From positions 82,587 to 146,586 of the forward strand of contig QNGE01000771.1 in assembly GCA_008508345.1 (NCBI GenBank): 64,000 nucleotides of DNA, written 5' to 3'. The notes beneath the pieces were generated by a model, which saw only the letters and a list, made by a program, of their open reading frames with translations, was not told the origin of the DNA and made no database searches. Numbering within the stretch: the first letter of the stretch is position 1; each line of letters begins with the position of its first letter. Source of the DNA: Paragonimus westermani (lineage: Eukaryota; Platyhelminthes; Trematoda; Plagiorchiida; Troglotrematidae). A program made the position numbers and the translations under genes. Of the stretch, positions 50,101 to 60,017 are shown in pieces.

Positions 50101-53100
50101 GTGTGCTTTACTGAACGCCTTTTCGCTACAAAATGCAATAGGCTGACCTGAAGAAATACGACGACACAAGTTTGGTGAGTCATCCTATCCATCTTCTTCT
50201 AGTTACGTTAGCTCAACAAAACAAAAGAAAAGCTCTACACCCGCAAAAACTTATCTAACAGTCCACCTTTTCTCACCGAACGAATGCGCAAAGAAGTTTT
50301 CTGATCGACTTTTCTTTAACGTACAACGTTTTTCTGTACATTTTGAACTTATTTCGTTGTATCTCAGTGAGTACATGCTGCAATTCACAGGTCCAGATAC
50401 AACCGAATTTAATATACGCGGTGAGATGAAATGATAAAACCAGTGAACACAATAGCACACATTAGTCGTCAAGGCGATCTGCCGCTGAAGCATATGCCAT
50501 CTAGCACGCATAAATGGAAAAGAGTCATTCATTAATTTCTCCCGTAAATTAGAGATTTGAGAATTGCTAATGTAACGTCGATGGAAACATATTCCGTAAA
50601 TCATGCCCTGAACTAAGTAAGCATGGAAAACATCACTCATGACTGCACGACCAGTTTGTGAGCAGCTGACTGCGAAGTAGCAGAACATAAATTTGGTTGT
50701 CCCATCAAGACGAATGTTACAACATTATTCAGAAATTTTCGTGCGGACCAGACTACATTTGCAGGTAACCTACGGTGGTAATTGCCCTCATGAGTAAATG
50801 AACAACCGGACCAGAATGTTTCGACAAGTCACGATGGTATGATTTGCGCACCTCATTTAAATCTGAAGCAAGCATTTCTAGTAAACCACTCGAGCAAAAA
50901 GTTGAGTGTGAGAGATTTCCGCCACGCAATTGCGAGGAGCTTACCGCTAAGTTATATATTTACATATGCGTATATATAATATAAACCAAGAAGAATAACC
51001 GAGATAGCAAGTACACCAGTCTACAACCCGGTGACTAAAAGTCGGCAACAATAAGTTGTTCTAGTTGCCGAGCCGGGTTCCCTCTTAATACAGAGTACCG
51101 AAGTACTTTGGTAACTAAAGTTCGAACGTGAATATGTGCATGACTTTTGAGTCGCATTCTGATCCGCAATGCATACCAAACACTATACAATAAAGATCCA
51201 AAAACAGAAGTGTCCATCCGAAGAGAAGCAACGTACCGTGGTCGAAAAATACAAAGCTTGTCCCATAAGAAGCCGAACATTTACGAAAAATAGTAATCTA
51301 ATTTCACTTAAGTCAGATTCGTTTCCTTCCTACCGGTGATAAATCGTTCCGAACGTTTCCCAACTCACGTAGGATATCCTGGTACACATTTAAAAGAATG
51401 CAACAAGCGTATCGTGACGAATTTTCTTCCATCTCTTCTGACGGTTAAAAGTCGACGAGTTTTTGAAGGTACAACTGAGCGTCAGGAATAGGGACAACCT
51501 ACAAGAGCCAACTTGGGATAGTGGAGTGTTGAAACATCAACAATGATGCGTAAACGGGGTGCAGGATTCTGACCTTGCTTATCTATGCATCAGGTTTCTT
51601 TATATATGCTACCGCGCCCAAACGCTTCACAACTTCAAAAAAAATGTATTGCTTGATTGACCACAGTGGCGATCTTCAGGAACTAGTACCCGCTCTTCCA
51701 CGTGATCGTGGTGTGTTGACGCACAAAGACGTACAGATTTGGAATTGTCTTTGGTGGATGTATATCCCTACTCGAAAGGCTAGTACTACCAGTACCATTA
51801 CCTACCGTTCAAAACTCCACTCCACCAGCCTGTCGAAACACTTTACAATGTTGTGCAGAATGTCACGTTAACATGCTGCTCTTCAAGATTTGCAGGTATC
51901 CATCTTACAAAAACCATCAAATGCACTAAAAGCATTTACACTAGCGCGTGTGACAACGTTGAACTGACGAAGTGTGACACTGCTGTGTAAACCATAAGTC
52001 CAGGTCACTGGCGCACACTGTCTCGGGTCGATAGCGTGCCACACCAAAATTTCACTTTCTTATTGAACGGGCTTCATACGTTGCACAAAAACATCTGTGC
52101 GATTTTTCTTACGAAGAACTATTTTTGTCCGAAGTGTTACCGCTTTGAATCTCGAAGGACCTAGGAAGCCTTTCTTTGTCTTGATCTAGTTTAGGTCATC
52201 AAGAAGATACGATCAGTCTGCAATCGTCTAGATTTTGTGCATCGTTCGTCAACACAGCTCAGCAAAATATATAGAAAAAATTTACCTGATTTGATTTTGA
52301 TGCTCCAAAAAGGCAATTCGGATGAATTTGAAAATGCCCGGAGTGAACAGATAAATGCCGCAATTGATTGTTGTACTGACAAATGTAGTGGGCTTTTCGG
52401 CATAGTGTAAAACCTATGAAAATATAAAAAGATTCCGTGACGCGATAAACAAAAGCTGGGCATTCACAAGACATCAGTACCACCGAATCAACACCAGCTG
52501 TAACATACTAACTACGTAACAGAAATGGGAATGCACACAGATCGTGTAGGACCTTCAGCTGTGTATAAGATTAGGTTAAATGCAATACGCGTTCTCCCCT
52601 AACAAGACACAACAGCTGTGGAGATAGCACTACTTGGTCTGTCAGCAAGATCTGTTAAAATCGATTGTCCCACATTGAGGGGAATGTGGTAAAACGTTAA
52701 CGTGGTCCCACGACTTCGTAATGGGTTGCAATGTGGTATGGTTGGATAAACAAACCATAGTCGTTTTTCTTGGCAAGAAGCCAGGCTAGAGAAAAAGGAG
52801 ACTGATTCCAAACCTTTTAGTATAAAGCGTGCTGAACACACCAGGGGGCGTGAAGACAGCAAGTTCATAGACCACCGCATGTGTATAAACTGCATCCTAG
52901 CCATGCGTAAATAGTTCCGCCACTTTATGGGTATCTTTGGCAGTAGAAAGACCCAAGCGCTAGACCATATGAGAAGCTAGGATTGAGTTCGTTTTGGCAT
53001 TCTGCTGGAGGCCGAAATGAGACTCGGCCTATCGTCTTATACAATTCTGCGGCCGATCGACGAGGTCGAAGGTGAAATTCTAATTGTCAGATGATTCAGG

Positions 53101-56100
53101 TTTTAAACAAAACATCTCGGTGTAGAAACCAGAGGACTGACAAGCACAGCAGATAGACCCCCATAAACTATACATGCTTCTTAGAATACTGGTGTAATGA
53201 GTTTGAACTGGAGCGGTTTCTTGATTGGACGAAGTTCTGTCAATCAGCGTCCGTGCACAAGCTGTTGTAGACGGAATTATGGTCAGATTGGCGCCAACCA
53301 ATCATAGACGGCGATTAGCTGCTGTTGAATGCTTATCTGTTTCAAACAACTGAGATGCTAGATGCACGGTCGTGGAACAACACAACAACAAACTGACCAA
53401 TCAAAACCTGGCGCCTGTCGCTCAATAGCAGTCGTAAGTACTGTTGCTCCTCCGTAAAACAGTGCTGTTTTCCCAACAAATTGAGATTACTTAGTGCCGC
53501 TCGGATTCCTGTTCTGATTTTCCTTGATTGCATAGCTGAGTACGCGACAACTGGCACGTGGTAAAGAAAAACTCGGCCGTATGCGAAACTGGGGTATACA
53601 ATTACCCACAAATTCGGATCACTGGAATAGCATAGACTAAGGAAGGATTTCGGTTTTTACATGCAATCGATTGATTTGAAAGGCCATAAAAAGGCACAAG
53701 TAAAAAAAAGCACGGAGATGTTTGTTTCCGAACAAGAACTATATAGACATGGAGTACGACGAGGGGAGATGGAACCGGGGTATAGAAAGAGAAATATAAC
53801 CACAGTATGCTTGCATGAGCAGTGCCTTATCTCCACCAGTATTAGAAGTCAGACCATTTTAACATTGTCCACTTGACCACTCTGTCTGGTGACCTAGAGT
53901 AATAGTGCATATTAATGCATCGGATCTTCGGCGTCGTGACGAATTCTGACATAAATTAAGACTGAAAGCTGTTGTTTCCATTTCAAACAACCTAACTGAC
54001 GTTAAGACTTTAGCAGGTGACCTCACATACTGATTTAGACTGTGAACAAGAATGTGCCTCAGGAGATGCAACAACTGCTGTGCGTCAATCAAGATTGCCT
54101 CTGGCACTTCAGGGAGTATATACAGAGTTGGCGTGAGCAAAGCGAACTTTTAAGGCAAGAAAGTGGATTAAATAGTAAAACTCGCTTTGTAGCCTTAGGC
54201 TACATTCTACCAATCAGCTGAATATTTCTTATAAGGTGCGACCGATAAGTTAGATCATACAACTCAAGACGAAGACAAATTGATGGGCTGAGCTTCGAGG
54301 AAACGTTTTCCAAATGAGATGGTCCAAAACGGGTTAGCGCCGCCGTGTACAGGGTTGATATTCGGGGCAGTTATGAGAAAGGCTAAGATACTCTGAGACA
54401 ACGGTTGCCAGATCTCGTTCGTGTGCTTCACTTCACCTCTGAAAAGGTTCTCAGCAGACAATGAATGACAACTGTGCATCACCTAGAACTAAAGAAGGTA
54501 AAAAGGTGACGACATTCAAACGATTTCGCCTCTTTGGTGAAAAATGAAATGAAAGCCTTAAATCCCTCAGTATGCTTAATAAATTCGAGGGATTAAAAAA
54601 ACGTTTACGACTCTAGAGACAGCATGTTCATTCGTTTTAATGGACCCTCTTGTAAACCGTCACACACCTTAACAATGCCCGCTTTCTGTAGCTTGTCATG
54701 TTAAATACATGTAGCGAGATTCGTGATGGGAGCATCATGTGATATAGACCGTAGAAACGCACGATAGGTCAACGGGATTGCGGGCAGGAACGCTATGATA
54801 GTTATAGTAAGGAGGTGCCGGTCGAACGGGTAACAGAAGCAGGTGAATTTTAACGCTAAACAATAAAGCGGAACCATTTGTAACAGTGGTCGTCGAGGTC
54901 AGTATTATTTTGAGAAAGCATGCATAAATCTCTAACATCGAGAATTGTCATGCCTTATACGGCCAGATCTCAGAGCGAAAATACGCTTACGTGGGACCGT
55001 ACTAGGTAGTTTGGCCGTTCACTGTAAGCAGCTCTCAACTCTGACATGGACGGTATGTAGACAGAGTCAGAAAGGGAGTATTTCATGGAGACAAATTTAA
55101 TGACAGACTAAACTGATGTTCGCGCTCTAATCTGTGAGAACTTGCAGACAACTTTTAACAGGTTGGTGATACTAGTAGGTCGGTACGGAATGGTTGTTAA
55201 ACACTGAAAGTGTGTGTAAAGCGTTGTTCGTTGCAACGATAACATACGGTTTGAGTTGATGTTCCCTGAACGATGTGAGCTCTGACAGGTTCGAAATAAC
55301 GTAACACTGTGGATTAGGCACTTACTGAACAAATCGTGAAGATGATGCTGTTGACAGTAGACGGTGAAATGAGTGGAGCATCAACCACTTGGAACGAGAT
55401 GATGGTTGAACGAGAGATGATAAATAGCAGAATATTTTGGCAATCTCTTGCGAATACAGTTTGGGATCAACAAAACCAATGTGGTACCACCTGATGACAA
55501 CTAGTTTTACAATGCGAGAGTTTCATGCAGCTCCAGAATAACAATTCTCTAGTTCGCAGGCAAAATTGATTTCGGAGTTTGTATGTCAGCTATTTCAACC
55601 GACGGGACCAGAAGGGACCTTCATGTGATGTGACGACCTCCGAACTCGATGACTTACTGGGCAATAATGGACGGGTGACGATAACACTGACAGAGTCATT
55701 CACACCAGTTTTGTTCTCACTTTCGCTGGGCAACGACCCCAACGAAAACAACGGCTACCTGCGGAGAAACTAACGGAGGCGTTCGCAAAACATAAGTACC
55801 ACACTAGCTCAGAAGACTTAGAATTTCTCATTTCGAAGATCCTAATAGCTGCTGGATCGAGATATTCTACGCCATTCATGAGGCAGGTGCACTGTCATGC
55901 GACACAGCGGTTTGCGGGCCAAATGAACAGTGGACATAGCAGAGATTCCTGGAGTTGTTAGATGCGAGATGTAACATTTCTCCTGGTAGTTCACATAAGA
56001 AGCCTAGAAAAGATATCCGTAGGAAACTCAAAGGTTGTCTAAACGCTGATCCTGAAGCGTAACTGATAGACGAAGCTAAGAAAAATGGAGACCGCTTTTG

Positions 56101-59100
56101 CTACAGGAAACATCGGCAGGTTCTCCAAGCTTATCCATGTCACTGGTTCCAGACAACCGCCTGTCAGTGAAGCTATCAGCGAAACAGATGGCACACTAAC
56201 CCATAGTAAGTCCAAAACGTTAGAGCGATGGGCAGACCACTTTGGGGTCAATGTAGCTGGCCTCCTGCTTTCACTGTGCTGCCACCACAAACTTGTAATT
56301 TAGCATCCTGGTCGGTAGATTTGGAATCACCCACTAAGAGTGAGGTCCGCAATTGCATCTCGGCTCTCAAACGTAGTAGGGCTGCTGGTCCGGATGACCC
56401 AATACCAGCACTTATCGAATAAGATGAACAGGCATAAGTAGAGGCGTTGACACAGTTGTTTCGACTTGGATGAACGACGGAGACCATCCTTCCGTGCCGG
56501 GGTCACGCGGTAATAGTTCCCATATTCAAGAAAGGTACCACGGTCTCTTGCGGAAACCATATGAGAATCAGTCTGATCCCGGTCATTACTGGAGTTCTGG
56601 CGTCCACTATACTTCATCGACTCACTGCAGCTCAGGATGCAAACACTGGTGAAGAGCAATCCGGGTTTCACCGTTGGCGGGGATGTATAGATCACCTTTT
56701 TACTTTTTGTCACATTCTGGTGCAGCGTCATGTGTACCGCCTGCCAACAATTGCCGTATTTCCCGACTTTGAAGGTGCGTTCTATTTGGTGGATTGATGT
56801 GTGTCTGTGTGTGTGCACGCAGGTATGGCAGCACTTCTGTCGGACGGACGATGACCGTATTCCAAAGCAGTTACCATACGAGCAGGTGAAATCAGGTAAG
56901 CGAAACTCTGATGGCCAAAAGCAGAGATACCGGAATGTTATCCAGTTTTTCGCGTTGTACTATCAATTTTAGGTGTTAGGGAGAGTTAGCGTTGAACCGG
57001 ACGATCTGGAGTAATAGGATCCGGACGGGCTCCGCAAATTCGATGAGCAGGTATTGCACGGCCGTGAACAGAACTGCGCAGTACGTACGAGAGCCATCGA
57101 TGCCATAGGTCGCGGTGACGACTATCTGGCCTTGTGATGTGTGCTGCCGCGAACGTGCTAGCCGTCTGGGATTAGTAGGTCATCAACGTGCCCACAGTGC
57201 AGTCAGTAAAGAGACGAGTAGGTAAGTTAAGGACCAGTAGGTTATATCAGTCATATCCTTTTTTGTTCACATTACCTAACGTATGCCGTCGTTTGGAAAA
57301 CTGGATGTCTGCGGAATTCTATACTTCCTTTTCTTTAGTTTTTCTGGTGTACTATGTGATGGATATTCCGTGTTTTCTTCCAGTCCAATCTAGCATTTTG
57401 CTTTTTATCCATATCCCATCTAGAGTGCATTAACTTGTACTCGTTTACTGGACCACTTCTTGTAGTACAGTTGTGGTATTTTTCTTCCCAGCCTAGATCT
57501 TACTAGTGGAGTCTTTCTGTTTCTTTTTCGAGAGATAGGGGTCTTAACTTCGCGCTAGCCAATCAACTGGCTAAACAGCATTGGTCGGCTGGATACACGC
57601 CTCATGGTATTATTCCTTCGAGTTTGCACTGGATACCTGGTGGGTGAGTGGAACCACAAGTGGTACGGCACAAGCCACATACGGCGATGGTTACGCACAG
57701 GCGTCCTTTGGCTTTGGTTACTGTGGCAGTCTGGTCCGAACCGGGTGCCGCCAACCGATGTGAACACATTGTCGGCACTCTGTTCCCATAGCTCGGCACA
57801 GGTTAGGGTCTATGGTGAACTGTATAACGGTCTCAACACCAGCAGCGGTGTATGTCAAGGTCGTCTGCTTTCAACATTTCTGTTTACTTTTGTCATAGGC
57901 GAAACAATGGATGACTGTATGCTGCACTCAAAAGATGTCGGCGTGGACCTCCTACCTGGTGGAAGACTAACTGATCTGCATTACGGTGACGACAAGGTGT
58001 TGTCGTTTGCCACTTTTCAAACAGCAAAAACAACGCCACACGCTATTTCGAACTGTTATAAACTTCGCAGTGCGCTTTACAACCTCGAAATACAAAATAC
58101 TTCTGGAAGATTGTTGTAATTACGTAAGTCGAACGTTAGCTAATGAAGTCATAGAGGTGGTTGGACGGTTTGTGCTGTTGGAAAGCTGAATCGGCAGCGG
58201 TGGAGATGTAAACATTGGAATGAAAACGGGCATCTGTAATGCTGAATCGGTGCTCGCTGCTCTGGGACACTTCTGGCGACAGGGGTATCTCTCTGAGGCT
58301 AAGGAATCGGGTATGTAAGACGATCGTGAAGACTGTATTACTTTACGGCAACAAAAGTTCGCCGCTCAGGATAGAAGACGTGAACCGTCTTCAGGTATTT
58401 GACCACCGATATCTGCGTTCACTTGCTCGTACAGGGTGGCACCAGCGAGTAAGAAACGAGGAGGTTAGAAAGCGTGTGTTTGACACTGACCGTCAAACGA
58501 GTTCTTTTGTTCAGTCCTCACACAGACTTGAACGACTAAGTCATGTACTAACGATGCCAGCTATTCGTCTTCCATACCGAGCACTGTTTGCTGATGCTGT
58601 GGCCGATTTGGTGTAAGACGCGAGGTGGACAGATGACGAACTGGCGTAGAGTTGAAATTGCTCACGAATGGAATGGTCATTGTAGGTCCGGTTCGTCTCC
58701 GTGGCTGGGGACCTGGCGACTCCCAGAGTCGGTGGCTGAATGCTTTAGGTGAGATGACGGCTGATTGGGCTCAGTGGCGTGAATGTTGCAGTTGTTTGGC
58801 CGAGTTTTCCGTGAAGTGAGTGCATTCAATGATTCGGGGCAGTGAAAGCCGTAAGGGAGCTGCTCTACTGACGACGCGTTACTTTCACTCTTGGCTCGGC
58901 GGTTTTTCTTCAATGTGTCGACACCTTGATGTTGGATCTTTGAATATCGGCGTTGCTGTGTTTACTAGTTAGGTTCCTTCCTTCCCTCCCGGTTTTCTTT
59001 TCTTTTCTCTGGGGTTTGCTTTTTTCATGTTCGGGTGACACTTAGGCGCCAGTGGTTCACACTGACGTATTGCTGTTTGTGAGAATGATGCCTTTGAAAA

Positions 59101-59980
59101 TGTGAAGCGCATTTCACACGAACCAGCCTAGTCATTCAGTTTGTTCAGCGTGGTCTGCACGCCTACGGTAGACGGACCGAGTAAAACAGTGTCATCCCCA
59201 TGTCGTTCAACCTCGCGGCTGAAAAAAGCTCAACACTACGGTCATCGAATTTTTTGAGCGCACCTTCCAGCACGTCTTCCACGATAAATTGTATATGAAA
59301 AGAGAAGCGGGACACTCTAGAAATGATAAACATCAGAAACGGTTGTCCCTAAACCCCTACCCTCCTTGCATGGTGGGCATGCATTGATCTCAACAGATTT
59401 ATATATTTTCGGGGTACTCCTTTGCGAAGAAAACAGTTTCAGAGGACGGTACGAGCAGCCGAATCGAAAGCAATCCTTAATTTTAAAAGGTCACTATTGT
59501 GGGCTGCCTGTACGATGACCGATGCCCTAAAATTTGTCGGAAGGTGAGAATGTGATCAATGCAGCCTAGATCGAGCTGGAATCCTCTCATTTCCTCACGT
59601 ATCTGACTTTCTGTGGACTTTGTGAGCCTAAGTAAAATGAAACCGGTGAGTAACTTGGACGCAACAGACGCTAGACTAATGTCTCTGTGATCGTCACGTA
59701 AACTAAGGGCTACACTTTGAAAAACGGGAAATACTGTTGATAGGCACCAATCACAAGGTACCTCTTCAGTCTCCCAAATTGTCCAGAGGAGTTTCATCTG
59801 TTCTGATATCAGCCTTTCCTCACTCTCCTTCGAAAGAAATGGATAGAGGAGGTGTCCGGGAGCCTTGTTACTCTTCGATAACTTAAGCTCCAGATCCGAC
59901 GCAGAGTCGTCTGGAACGCAGTAACTTATGAATCGCGTGGATTGACAATTGATGCAAAATCACTAACGCCCAGCGTTCAN

Positions 59981-60017
<37 letters not shown>

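Noticed and set aside
50251..50688. 145-codon minus-strand open frame
   Set aside because: One frame of this length is expected by chance in 64 kb of such composition; no domain, no splice signals, no codon pattern.
52599..52904. Minus-strand frame with [20 protein letters not shown], slightly like an LTR-retrotransposon reverse transcriptase
   Set aside because: No YxDD box or other RT block follows in any frame.
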